Made by a program: the position numbers and the translations under genes
Part shown: positions 42,094 through 50,491 of the stretch, piece after piece
Numbering within the stretch: the stretch's first letter is position 1
Layout: every line of letters starts with the position of its first letter
NCBI RefSeq assembly: GCF_008271745.1
Contig: NZ_VKKZ01000023.1
Location: 354,904-418,903 of the forward strand
Direction: 5' to 3'
DNA: 64,000 nt
From: Rufibacter glacialis
Lineage (GTDB): Bacteria > Bacteroidota > Bacteroidia > Cytophagales > Hymenobacteraceae
The notes under the pieces: generated by a model
Told to the model about the DNA's origin: nothing
Database searches by the model: none
What the model saw: only the letters and a program-made list of their open reading frames with translations

Positions 42094-43167
42094 ATGGAAG
42101 AACAATTGACTCCTCATGCCCTTTACGCCGACGTGGCCGCCTCTGCCCAGCAAGCCGGGCTGCGCTATTTCCCTGACACCAAGCCTGGCATCTCCCGGCA
42201 GCTAAAACGGAAACAGTTTGAGTATTTCACCGCCAAGGGGGAACGCGTCACTGATGAGAAAATCCTGGACCGCATACAAAAACTGGTCATCCCGCCGGCT
42301 TGGACCGAGGTATGGATTTGTCCGTCAGCGAATGGGCACATCCAGGCCACAGGTCGCGATGACAAAGGCCGGAAGCAGTACCTCTACCACGCGGAGTGGC
42401 GGAAAGCCCGGAGCCTGAATAAGTTTGGGCGCATGTTGGCTTTTGGCAAGGCGTTACCCGAAATCAGGAAACAGGTGGAGAAAGACCTGCGCCTTAAGAA
42501 GCTGGAGAAGCGCAAGATCCTGGCCATTGTGGTGGAACTGCTGGACAACTCCTTCATCAGGATCGGGAACCGAACTTACGCCAAGTCAAATAAATCCTAC
42601 GGCCTTACTACTCTGCGTGATCGCCACGTGAAGGTGGAAGGCGATAACCTGCGGCTGGACTTTGTGGGCAAGAAAGGCATAAAACATGAGATCAGCATCA
42701 AAGACCGCCGCCTGGCGCGCCTGGTCAAGCAATGCCAGGACATCCCAGGCCATGATCTGTTCCAGTATTATGACGAAGAGGGGCACCACCTACCCATAGA
42801 ATCTGGGGACGTGAACGAGTACCTACGCAGCCTGAGCAAAGAGGAGTTCACCGCCAAAGACTTCAGAACCTGGGGCGGCACCGTCTTGATGGTAGAATGC
42901 CTGGAACAACTACTGGACGAGAACCCGGATATTGAGAAGGAGAAATCAGTGAAAGAGGCAGCCAAACGGGTTGCGCAAGAGTTAGGCAACACGCCCACCG
43001 TCTGCAGTAAGTACTACATCCACCCAGAGGTAGTAAACCTGTTCAAGCAAGACAAATTGATAGACTACCTAAGAAAGCACGACGCCAAAAAGCGGAAGGA
43101 AAACCCGTTCCTTTCCCGAACAGAGGAATTCCTCATAAAAATGCTGAAGGAAGTAAAGGTGGCTTAA
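42094..43167 (+). CDS. DNA topoisomerase IB
   Basis: Type IB enzymes relax supercoils by a 3'-phosphotyrosyl intermediate. The 357-residue protein matches the short bacterial/poxvirus type: N-terminal domain (1-85, IPPAWTEVWICPSANGHIQA and TGRDDKGRKQYLYH), and a catalytic domain with Arg in FIRIGNRTYAKSNKSYGLTT, the LRDRHV region, FRTWGGTVL and the nucleophile Tyr308 in SKYYIHPEVV. It is intact. It faces the M48 gene divergently and is followed by a repeat-rich gap. Confidence 0.95.
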   Translation: MEEQLTPHALYADVAASAQQAGLRYFPDTKPGISRQLKRKQFEYFTAKGERVTDEKILDRIQKLVIPPAWTEVWICPSANGHIQATGRDDKGRKQYLYHAEWRKARSLNKFGRMLAFGKALPEIRKQVEKDLRLKKLEKRKILAIVVELLDNSFIRIGNRTYAKSNKSYGLTTLRDRHVKVEGDNLRLDFVGKKGIKHEISIKDRRLARLVKQCQDIPGHDLFQYYDEEGHHLPIESGDVNEYLRSLSKEEFTAKDFRTWGGTVLMVECLEQLLDENPDIEKEKSVKEAAKRVAQELGNTPTVCSKYYIHPEVVNLFKQDKLIDYLRKHDAKKRKENPFLSRTEEFLIKMLKEVKVA

Positions 43168-43221
43168 GCCTCTAGTTCCTCTTGACAAGCTACCGTTAAA
43201 GGAGGCAATGATGCCTCTTTT

Positions 43222-43483
43222 TGAAGATTTGAAGATTTGGAAATATGGAGATGAATAAATGAGGAGATTTGGAGATTTGAAAATGAACAGATGAGAAGAT
43301 GTGGAGTTGTGAATAGGTTTAGAAAAGTAATGAACTAGGTAGTGCTAAAGGGTACTTTCTTTTCTTTAGGTAAATCTGCTTATGCATTTAATTGATTAGG
43401 CAAAACGCCTGCAAATCTTCATATCTGCACATCTCCAAATTTTCAAATCTCCTCATCTCCAAATCTCCAAATCTCCACATCTT
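43222..43483. repeat. composite repeat: purine-rich array, core, opposed pyrimidine-rich array
   Basis: Bases about 43222-43305 are units such as GAGGAGATTTGGAGATTTGA. Bases about 43417-43483 are the complement type (ATCTCCAAATCTCC). The core between them is about 110 bases. Units resemble those at 22.54-22.61 kb, and the overall design resembles the 39.54-39.74 kb element. The 320-base gap 43168-43487 contains nothing else. Confidence 0.7.
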
Positions 43484-43487
43484 TTTT

Positions 43488-45080
43488 TTAAAGACCTTCG
43501 CGGTCAAAGGCATGAACTGCTACGCTCTTCTTTTTCTTAACCTTAGTTTCCTTCCCTTTCTCTACCTCAACCCCTTGCTTGGTGTCCAGTACCAAGGTCT
43601 TGTGGCCCCAGCCTTTCACCTGGGAATTGTCACTAACTTTGTCTTCGCCCATGCCGCCGTATATCAACACCTTGATGCCGCTGTCTCCCTGACCGGTAAT
43701 AACAAATTCATCTTCTTCGGCTAAGCCGTACAAGGCAATGGATTTAGTGTCTTCTTTTTTGAAAATACGGTCAAAAACCAAAAGGTCGCCTTTTTTGCCT
43801 TTATCACCTATCTGGATCAGGTACACGCGAGTGTCTCCGGTGGGCAGCCGTTCCACCACAAATTTCTCCTTCTGGTCTGTTCCGGCCACCACCACATGTT
43901 TAGAAAGATGCCGGTACATATCTTTGGCTATGTGAGCTAGTTGTTCCCGTCTGGTCTTCAGTTTCCGTAGGATTTCCTCTCCGGTAATGGCGTATACTGG
44001 TGTTGGTAAGGCAGAAACCGCTGCCGTTAGCACACTGTCGGTTAATTGAATTTGGAGTTGCTGGGCCAGTTGTTGCCATTGGTCAAGGGTCACCTCGTTC
44101 AGGCAGCGGGCATCTATGAACTGCGCATTTTGCAGGTAGCCTTTGGTGAAGGAAACTTTGGGGTGGAAGGTCTTCATCTTCTTCAGGGGTGCCCAGCGGC
44201 GGGTGAAAAGCCAGGGCATCATGCCATCATCAAACTTGAAGAAGGCCTGGTCCCGGTCTTTGGGTACCGCAGTATAGGTAGTCACGTGGCTGGTGTCATA
44301 AACGGCCCACTGCCATTGGCCCTCATGCCGGTCCCAATCGCCTATGAAAACGTCAAAGAGGCGGGCCTTGGCAAAAGACAGCTGGTCAGGCAAATGCGAA
44401 TGCTGGGTAAAGCGTTTTTTGAAAAACTCCTCGGAATCAATCAGGTCTTTGGCTTTGCCCAGGTAGCTGGTAAGGGCTTCCTTGCCTTCATACTTCTCTT
44501 CCAGCAGAAAGACGCGGTCCTGAAATTCAGAGGAATTCTTGCCCAGGCCTTTCTCATACTTGGGAATGTACACGTACTTGGGGTGGCTGTGCGGGATTCT
44601 GGCGCCGCCCGCCAATTCAGATACCACCACTGCCCCGTAGGGATGTATGGCCGAAGTCTGGTCTCGCAGCCAATTGGTCAGCACCGTTTTCCGGAGGCCT
44701 TTGGGTAGAACCTCCTGCGGGTCTTTGTCCACGGACCTAAGCGCATATTGTTTGCCTGTTTCATTCTCCAAGGTTAAACTGGTGGTTTGAAAGCCGCCGC
44801 CCATTTTCTCCGGGGTTAACCCTCCGTGGATGCGGGAAATATCTAAAACAGGCAAAATCACGGGTTGAGCCCAAACCTTGCGGTAATGCGTACCCCAAAC
44901 GAAACGATGAAATAGCCCCTTGTCATAGTGTTTTCCAGCCACCACCGTGGCAGAATCCCAACGGGCATGGCGTTCCTGCTCAATAGGCCCAACCAGCGCA
45001 GATTTCTGGAAGAACTCCTTCCGGGCGCAACCGAAACAGAGGAAAAGCAGAGAGAAAAAGTAGGTAGATAGTTTCCGCAT
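43488..45080 (-). CDS. exported lipoprotein with kinase-like DRH motif (paralogue of 45237)
   Basis: The 530-residue product has a lipoprotein signal (LLFLCFGC, Cys18). It contains SVDKDPQEVL near 116, LRDQTSAIHPYGA near 138-150 and, near 247-280, FIGDWDRHEGQW followed by PKDRDQAFFKF, resembling the GDxDRHxxNW/DRD loops of HipA/PI3-kinase/Fam20C-type folds. The C-terminal part carries IKVLIYGGMGEDKVSDNSQV. I recall this domain within larger Bacteroidota surface-antigen proteins, where it joins phosphoesterase and beta-barrel parts; here it stands alone. A kinase activity is only an inference. It is 156 bases from its paralogue, in opposite orientation. Confidence 0.7.
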   Translation of the reverse strand: MRKLSTYFFSLLFLCFGCARKEFFQKSALVGPIEQERHARWDSATVVAGKHYDKGLFHRFVWGTHYRKVWAQPVILPVLDISRIHGGLTPEKMGGGFQTTSLTLENETGKQYALRSVDKDPQEVLPKGLRKTVLTNWLRDQTSAIHPYGAVVVSELAGGARIPHSHPKYVYIPKYEKGLGKNSSEFQDRVFLLEEKYEGKEALTSYLGKAKDLIDSEEFFKKRFTQHSHLPDQLSFAKARLFDVFIGDWDRHEGQWQWAVYDTSHVTTYTAVPKDRDQAFFKFDDGMMPWLFTRRWAPLKKMKTFHPKVSFTKGYLQNAQFIDARCLNEVTLDQWQQLAQQLQIQLTDSVLTAAVSALPTPVYAITGEEILRKLKTRREQLAHIAKDMYRHLSKHVVVAGTDQKEKFVVERLPTGDTRVYLIQIGDKGKKGDLLVFDRIFKKEDTKSIALYGLAEEDEFVITGQGDSGIKVLIYGGMGEDKVSDNSQVKGWGHKTLVLDTKQGVEVEKGKETKVKKKKSVAVHAFDREGL

Positions 45081-45236
45081 GCATCAGGTGTGAATCTTTT
45101 GCCATACAGGAAGTATGCCAAAAAAGTTTTAATAGCTTATTTTATATATAGTTAAAAGTAAGAAAATCAGGGGTTTAATGAAATTGCGCATAGACACAGA
45201 ACATCGCACGGTTTTCTTAGGTATAAATACGAATCT

Positions 45237-46826
45237 ATGATGAAATTTCCCTTTTCCCCGAAGAAGGCCACGTTATCTATAATAGGTCTATTGTGGGTAT
45301 TGTCTTACTTCTGGCCGGTTGCTGCTCAAGCCCAATCAGTACCCAATGATTCAACCGCTACGGTGGCGGCGGGCAAGCATTACCTGCGTAGTAGCTTTCA
45401 CCGGTTCTGGTGGGGAGAACATTACCGCAAGGTGTGGGCCGAGCCGGTGCAGGTGCCGTTTCTTTGGATCAGCAAATTCCAGGGAGGTGTGGAACCCTTG
45501 AAACAGGGGGGGAGTTTCCAGACCAAGAATCTGAGGTTAGTAGACAAGAAGGGGCGGGAGTATGTGCTACGGTCCATTGATAAGGACCCCTCAAAAGCCT
45601 TGCCTACCTTTCTGCAGAAGACGTTTGTAGCCAACCTCATGCGGGACCAAACCAGCGTGATCCATCCGTACGGAGCCTTTATTGTGCCGGCCCTGGCCAC
45701 TGCCGCGGATGTTTACCATACCAATCCCCAATTGGTCTACGTGGCAGATGATCCCGCACTGGGGGAATTTAGAGCAGAGTTCGCCCATACGTTGGCTTTG
45801 CTGGAGGAGCGGCCCGATGGCAATTGGGAAACCATCAGCAGTTTCGGGAATCCAAATGATATAGTAAGCTCTAAAAAAGCGATTAGCCAAATGGTGAAAA
45901 GCCCTACGCATGCTGTAGAGGCCGGCCGGTACCTGCGGTCCAGGTTGTTTGACATGTGGTTGAGCGACTGGAGCCGGCGCGAAGACCAATGGCGTTGGGC
46001 AGTACAGAAAAAGGATGGTCAGACTTTTTACGCGCCCATTCCCCGCGACCGGGACCATGCTTTCTTTAAATTCAATGATGGGGTTTTAACCAAATTGGTG
46101 GGCGTTTTCAAGCCCAATTACCAAAGTTTTGACAAAACCATAGTAGGCAGTAACGTGACAGGCTTGATTAAAAGCTCCCGCCAGATGGATTCCTACCTGC
46201 TCGCGTACCTGACCCGGGAAGAATTTCAGCAAGCCGCCTTAGATCTACAGGCCAGGCTAACCGACCAGGTGATTGAACAGGCGCTGCAAACCTGGCCGCC
46301 TCAGATCAGAGAATTGTCAGCGGCGGAGTTTGCGAACAAGCTCAAATCGCGCCGCCAGGATTTGCTTTCTGCGGCGGAGGCGTTCTATAAAGAAATCAAT
46401 GAAGACGTGCTGGTGCCCGGCACAGATGCCCAGGACACATTTGAGTTTCAGTTTGAGCCGGACGGAAGTCTGCTCCTTTTCCACTATACCCATTCGCCCG
46501 ACAAAGAAAAGAAACTGATCCACCAGAAGAAGTTCCTTCCTAAGGAAACCCACAGCATCTCTGTCTTCGGCTTAGGGGATAAAGACACCTTCGTGCTGCG
46601 GGGGACCGGTAAAAACAAGATGAACCTGAAACTCTATGGCGGAGAAGGCACCGATCTGTTGGAGATTTCCCCTGGTTTTCAATTAAAGGGCAGGAAAATC
46701 CTGGTGCTGGACGAGGAAGACGGGAACGAGTTTGGCAAGCACCAGAAGATCAACAAGAAGGCATATGTGCCCGCTGCCCAGGAATTCAACGGTGATGGTT
46801 GGCTTCTTCGGCACCGCCTGCATTAA
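45237..46826 (+). CDS. exported protein with kinase-like DRH motif (paralogue of 43488)
   Basis: The 529-residue product is colinear with the 43488 protein: ATVAAGKHYLRSSFHRFWWG, GEHYRKVWAEPVQVPF, GGSFQTKNLRLVDKKGREYV, LRSIDKDPSKALPTFL, MRDQTSVIHPYGAF, DMWLSDWSRREDQWRWAV, PRDRDHAFFKFNDG and KLYGGEGTDLLE. It has a signal peptide cleaved after AQA instead of a lipobox. In its core motif DRHEGQW becomes SRREDQW, so the presumed catalytic Asp and His are replaced. If the family is kinase-like, this member may be a pseudo-enzyme partner. The start is ATG 45237 or 45240. Confidence 0.7.
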   Translation: MMKFPFSPKKATLSIIGLLWVLSYFWPVAAQAQSVPNDSTATVAAGKHYLRSSFHRFWWGEHYRKVWAEPVQVPFLWISKFQGGVEPLKQGGSFQTKNLRLVDKKGREYVLRSIDKDPSKALPTFLQKTFVANLMRDQTSVIHPYGAFIVPALATAADVYHTNPQLVYVADDPALGEFRAEFAHTLALLEERPDGNWETISSFGNPNDIVSSKKAISQMVKSPTHAVEAGRYLRSRLFDMWLSDWSRREDQWRWAVQKKDGQTFYAPIPRDRDHAFFKFNDGVLTKLVGVFKPNYQSFDKTIVGSNVTGLIKSSRQMDSYLLAYLTREEFQQAALDLQARLTDQVIEQALQTWPPQIRELSAAEFANKLKSRRQDLLSAAEAFYKEINEDVLVPGTDAQDTFEFQFEPDGSLLLFHYTHSPDKEKKLIHQKKFLPKETHSISVFGLGDKDTFVLRGTGKNKMNLKLYGGEGTDLLEISPGFQLKGRKILVLDEEDGNEFGKHQKINKKAYVPAAQEFNGDGWLLRHRLH

Positions 46827-46861
46827 CTGCTGGTTTACGGGCCATATATAAAAAATTAGGC

Positions 46862-48286
46862 CTAAAACGCGGCGTTCTCCTCGTCTTGCGAGAACACCAA
46901 CACTTTGTCCTGGTGTTTGGTGCGCATGTACCCGCGTATGATCTGCTGGGTATCTTTATTGTCATTGTAGTACTTGATCACGCCTTTGAAGTCCTCCATG
47001 GAGCTGGCGCAGAACGATTCATCAAAATACCCGAAACCCAAATAACGTCCGTTGTCTACCACCACCACTGATTTTTCCTCTGGATGCCGGCCTTTGCCTA
47101 TGATCACGAAGGTGTCATAGTCATACTTGAAGGCATCCATGGCCTCCATCACGCGTTGGTTGTATTCCTCCGGTGACTCCTTGCCCACGCAGGCTCCTTT
47201 GCACTGGTGGACCTGGTAATCAAAACAAGGGCCATTTGATTTGTAGAGATCGCACATTTTCTGGCACAGGTTGTACTTGGCCACCCGGTTAAAGAGAAAA
47301 TTCTTTGCCTGGAACTGGTTGCTCATGGTGAGCAGGGGCGGCACCTCGGTTTTGGCCTTCTGGAACGTGAGGCGCATATAACCGTCTTGGTCTATGAAAG
47401 AGTAAATGCCTGAATGATAGACGCTGCGGCGCTGGGCGCGGTTATAGAAGGGTTTCCGTTTCTTGATCTCATCTGATTCAAACAGCAAGGCCACCAGTTC
47501 ACTGCCGGTGCGCTCATAGGTGATGCTGGCAATGCGGTTCTTGAATTCAATGGACTTGCGGCTCTTGAAGTCAATGCTGAAGTGCTGGATGATCCTTTTC
47601 CGGATGCTCTTGCTTTTGCCCACGTAAATGATCTCGCCGCTCTCATCATGGAAATAATAGACCCCGGCCTCCAATGGAAGCGCGTCTACCATGTCTCTGG
47701 TGATAGCAGGTGGCAACAGCGAGGTTTTGATTTCCTTGGAGATGAAGGAAGGCTCCAGCAGTTTGTCATCTTGGGCCGAGGTGACCTTTTGCTCATCAAT
47801 TTTCAATAACCGGTCAAAAAGGATGGCAGTAGCCTCTGCATCGCCAATGGCGCGGTGCCGCATCTGCAGGGGAATGTCAATGCTCTTGCACAGCTTGCCC
47901 AGGCTGTAAGAAGGCAAACCGGGCATCAGTTTCCGGCTCAGCCGAACGGTGCACAGGGTTTTGCGCTGGAAGGTGAACCCCAGGTCAGAAAACTCCTTCT
48001 TAAGAAAGGAATAGTCAAACCGCACGTTGTGGGCTACAAACACATTGCCCTCGGTGATCTGCACGATCTGCTTGGCAACCTCATGGAATTTAGGGGCATC
48101 ACGCACCATCTCATCAGTGATGCCGGTGAGGTTAGAGATGAAATAGGGGATGGGCCGCCCGGGGTTGATCAGGGAATGGAACTGGTCCACCACCTGGGTA
48201 CCATCATGGATGAAGATAGCTATTTCCGTTATCCGGTCTTCGGCGGGTTGGCCGCCTGTGGTTTCAATATCTACTATTGCGTACAC
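46862..48286 (-). CDS. DnaQ-like exonuclease fused to GIY-YIG/UvrC-type endonuclease
   Basis: The 474-residue protein joins two nuclease types. Residues 1-165 are a DEDDh exonuclease (VDIETTG with Asp6/Glu8, HNVRFDYSFL, HRAIGDAEAT). Residues about 195-290 are a GIY-YIG domain (LPLEAGVYYFHDESGEIIYV and VGKSKSIRKRIIQHF). Residues about 340-400 hold a Cys cluster (CQKMCDLYKSNGPC and HQCKGAC) resembling UvrC. The combination is known from actinobacterial Cho-like proteins and from Bacteroidota. A role in repair or DNA processing is likely. It is convergent with the 45237 gene, 35 bases apart. Confidence 0.9.
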   Translation of the reverse strand: MYAIVDIETTGGQPAEDRITEIAIFIHDGTQVVDQFHSLINPGRPIPYFISNLTGITDEMVRDAPKFHEVAKQIVQITEGNVFVAHNVRFDYSFLKKEFSDLGFTFQRKTLCTVRLSRKLMPGLPSYSLGKLCKSIDIPLQMRHRAIGDAEATAILFDRLLKIDEQKVTSAQDDKLLEPSFISKEIKTSLLPPAITRDMVDALPLEAGVYYFHDESGEIIYVGKSKSIRKRIIQHFSIDFKSRKSIEFKNRIASITYERTGSELVALLFESDEIKKRKPFYNRAQRRSVYHSGIYSFIDQDGYMRLTFQKAKTEVPPLLTMSNQFQAKNFLFNRVAKYNLCQKMCDLYKSNGPCFDYQVHQCKGACVGKESPEEYNQRVMEAMDAFKYDYDTFVIIGKGRHPEEKSVVVVDNGRYLGFGYFDESFCASSMEDFKGVIKYYNDNKDTQQIIRGYMRTKHQDKVLVFSQDEENAAF

Positions 48287-48401
48287 GCGCTCTGTTTAAG
48301 ATGAAGGATCAGTACCAGGGTACTCGTAAGGGTAAAACCAAAAAATAGCCAAGAACGTTTCATGGCCCTTTTTGAGAAATCAGGCGCCAAAGGAGGTAAA
48401 A

Positions 48402-48428
48402 AGAAAGCAGCCCCTAAGGCTGCTTTCT
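48402..48428 (-). terminator. terminator after the four-helix-bundle gene
   Basis: AGAAAGCAGCC (48402-48412) pairs exactly with GGCTGCTTTCT (48418-48428) around a 5-base loop; on the minus strand a T-rich run follows. It ends transcription of the 48456 gene. Confidence 0.75.
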
Positions 48429-48455
48429 ATCTAATCGGCTGTTGTCAGGCGCAGG

Positions 48456-48926
48456 CTACAGTCTTTCCTTCAGGGAAGTGATGGTCTGTTTGGCCGCTTG
48501 TATTTCCTGGTATTGACGCTGCACCACGGTTTTGAGGTCTACCGGCAGGCCTTGTTCGTGCAAGGCGGCATCATAGGCTTTGAGGGCGGCCTCGTCACCG
48601 GTTTCACATTCCCCAAGTATGGCTTTGCTGTCATTGGCCCCTACGGCTGCCTTGAGGTTGATCCAGCCCCGGTGTACTGCTCCGGCGGCCTGTAAAGCGG
48701 CTCCTTCTAAGGTGGTGGTGTTTCTGGTGCTGCCGCCCAACTGCTGCGCTTTGCTTTCCAGTTCACTCACAAAGATGGCCCGTTGCTGCGCAAAGCGTTC
48801 TAACTCTGCTTTCACGCTGGGGTTGTCTACCGCGCCCGCGGCTGTTTCATATCCTTTCTGCCCATCGCGGGCGGTTTCCACTAAATCATTCAAGGTGTTG
48901 AGGGCTTTGTCTTGTGCATTGTCCAT
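48456..48926 (-). CDS. PA2169-type four-helix-bundle protein (DUF2383)
   Basis: I choose ATG 48926 (MDNAQDKALNTLNDLVETAR), because the upstream frame is a repeat-like leader. The 156-residue helical protein has the DUF2383 pattern: KALNTLNDLVETARDGQKGY, ETAAGAVDNPSVKAELERFA, GSTRNTTTLEGAALQAAGAV, HRGWINLKAAV and GECETGDEAALKAYDAAL. The conserved Glu/His positions of this ferritin-like group are present and may bind metal. Members are often linked to stress. It follows a terminator of the AI-2E gene on the same strand. Confidence 0.88.
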   Translation of the reverse strand: MDNAQDKALNTLNDLVETARDGQKGYETAAGAVDNPSVKAELERFAQQRAIFVSELESKAQQLGGSTRNTTTLEGAALQAAGAVHRGWINLKAAVGANDSKAILGECETGDEAALKAYDAALHEQGLPVDLKTVVQRQYQEIQAAKQTITSLKERL

Positions 48927-48947
48927 AGTTTCAGTTTTAGTTGGTGG

Positions 48948-49003
48948 TATAAGAAAAGGCATTGAAGAGTTGGTAATCAACTACTTCAATGCCTTTTCTT
49001 ATA
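48948..49003 (-). terminator. terminator of the AI-2E-type exporter gene
   Basis: A 20-bp perfect stem (48948-48967 with 48984-49003, core GGCATTGAAG) is extended by an inner AGTTG/CAACT pair around a short loop. It lies about 70 bases beyond the stop of the 49071 gene. Confidence 0.85.
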
Positions 49004-49070
49004 CTTAGGGTGTCCTGTATTGGTTACGGTGCTGAAATGCCCCAATTGCCAAAACAGAGCCGTACTTTTC

Positions 49071-50171
49071 TTATTCTTTGTTTCGCCGGCTCTTCAGCTT
49101 CTTGAGGAGTTTGTTTTCCTTTGGCCCCTGGTTGATGTCATTGAGCAGGAACCCGAACGGCTGTAGTGGTTCATAAGCATCAAAGATCACTTTCAGGATG
49201 GCAATGATGGGGATGGAAAGGATCATGCCCGGGGCTCCCCATATCTCACCCCCTATGATCAGGGCCAAAATAGCCGCGAACGGATTGATGCTCACCTTAG
49301 AACCTACCACAAACGGCGTGATGAAGTTCCCCTCCAGGAACTGCACAAACCCAAAAATTCCGATCACGATCAGCATTTGGGCGGCAGAACCTGTGTTGAT
49401 GAGCACAAACAAGGCTGGGAACAAGGCGCCAATCAAAATACCAATGTAGGGAATGACTGTTAGTATGGCCGCCATCACGCCAAAGAAGATCGCGTATTCC
49501 ACCCCCATGATCATCAGGCCCACCGAGTTGAGCACAGACACCACTGCGATCACAATCAGCAACCCAGACAAATAGCCCTGTACCACCCGCTGAATATTAT
49601 CTACGGTTTCCATAAGCGGCTCACGGCGGTCTCTGGTGATGAATTGGAACATGAACTGCCGCAGGTGGTCACGGTAGTAAAGCATACAGAATATGTAGAT
49701 AGGGATAAGCGAGATAACGGTCAGGGCACCAGTGGTAAGTGAAATGGTGCTGCCTAAGAAGGCGGTTCCTGTCTGGGTCACGTTGCCTAGGGCCTTTTGC
49801 AGGAACTCAGATTTGTTCGTGGGCTTAATGCCAAAGCGTTCAAACAGGAACGTTTGGAATTTGGCCAGCAGCATAGAGAATTTGCTGTTGATCTCAGAGA
49901 GCTCAGAGGAGAAATTGCTGATCTGAGCCGATAGAAACCAAATCAGCAGGGCCAGCACTACCATGACCACCACCAGGGAGATAACAATGGCTGCTGCCCG
50001 GGGAAGGCGTCTTTCCATGCCTCGCGTCATGGGCAGCAACAGCAACGCGAACAGGGCCGCAAAGCAGAGGGGGATCAGGACCGGGCTGAAGGTCTGCAAG
50101 AAATGAAGCAGCAGGAACAGCCCCAGTAGAATAACGGTGTACTTGAAGTAAACGGGTAATTTTATTTCCAT
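49071..50171 (-). CDS. AI-2E family transporter
   Basis: The 366-residue membrane protein has about eight hydrophobic segments and the PF01594 pattern: paired N-terminal helices (YTVILLGLFLLLHFLQTFSP ... VLIPLCFAALFALLLLPMTR), a long loop (about 80-140) and the C-terminal block YFIGVMAAILTVIPYIG-like, GALFPALFVL and NPFAAILALIIGGEIWGAPG. Relatives export autoinducer-2, drugs or ions, so the substrate is open. It diverges from parE. Confidence 0.92.
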   Translation of the reverse strand: MEIKLPVYFKYTVILLGLFLLLHFLQTFSPVLIPLCFAALFALLLLPMTRGMERRLPRAAAIVISLVVVMVVLALLIWFLSAQISNFSSELSEINSKFSMLLAKFQTFLFERFGIKPTNKSEFLQKALGNVTQTGTAFLGSTISLTTGALTVISLIPIYIFCMLYYRDHLRQFMFQFITRDRREPLMETVDNIQRVVQGYLSGLLIVIAVVSVLNSVGLMIMGVEYAIFFGVMAAILTVIPYIGILIGALFPALFVLINTGSAAQMLIVIGIFGFVQFLEGNFITPFVVGSKVSINPFAAILALIIGGEIWGAPGMILSIPIIAILKVIFDAYEPLQPFGFLLNDINQGPKENKLLKKLKSRRNKE

Positions 50172-50491
50172 TTGTTAAAGGTTTCTGTGCGGAGGAAAGG
50201 AATTTTAAGCTGTGCTAATAATATTAGTATTTATAAGCAGTTGTAATAGAAGGCAGTAGTATTTTAGCTAATAAAATAAGCAAAAGTTAGCCGTGTGAAT
50301 GAACTGCTAACCGCTATATTTGGTTACACTAAAAGAGAAAATGGGCTATTGGACTGCTCGCCTAAGAATACTTAACTGCTTTTCCATACCAGATGTTTCT
50401 GCAATAAAATTGCCCTTTCCCGGTGATGATGCCAAAGTACACGCATTTTTTCTTTTATTTTACCTTATTCTACTAAACCCAAAAGTTCTCT
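50172..50491. promoter_or_regulatory. 320-base divergent intergenic region (AI-2E exporter / parE)
   Basis: This AT-rich stretch contains no reading frame or strong hairpin. It must hold the promoters of both divergent genes. A short palindromic stretch AATAATATTAGTATTTATA lies near 50216-50234; I cannot assign it. Confidence 0.3.

Noticed and set aside
43410..43483. possible CRISPR-like repeat
   Set aside because: Units are short, degenerate and without unique spacers; they match a dispersed low-complexity repeat instead.
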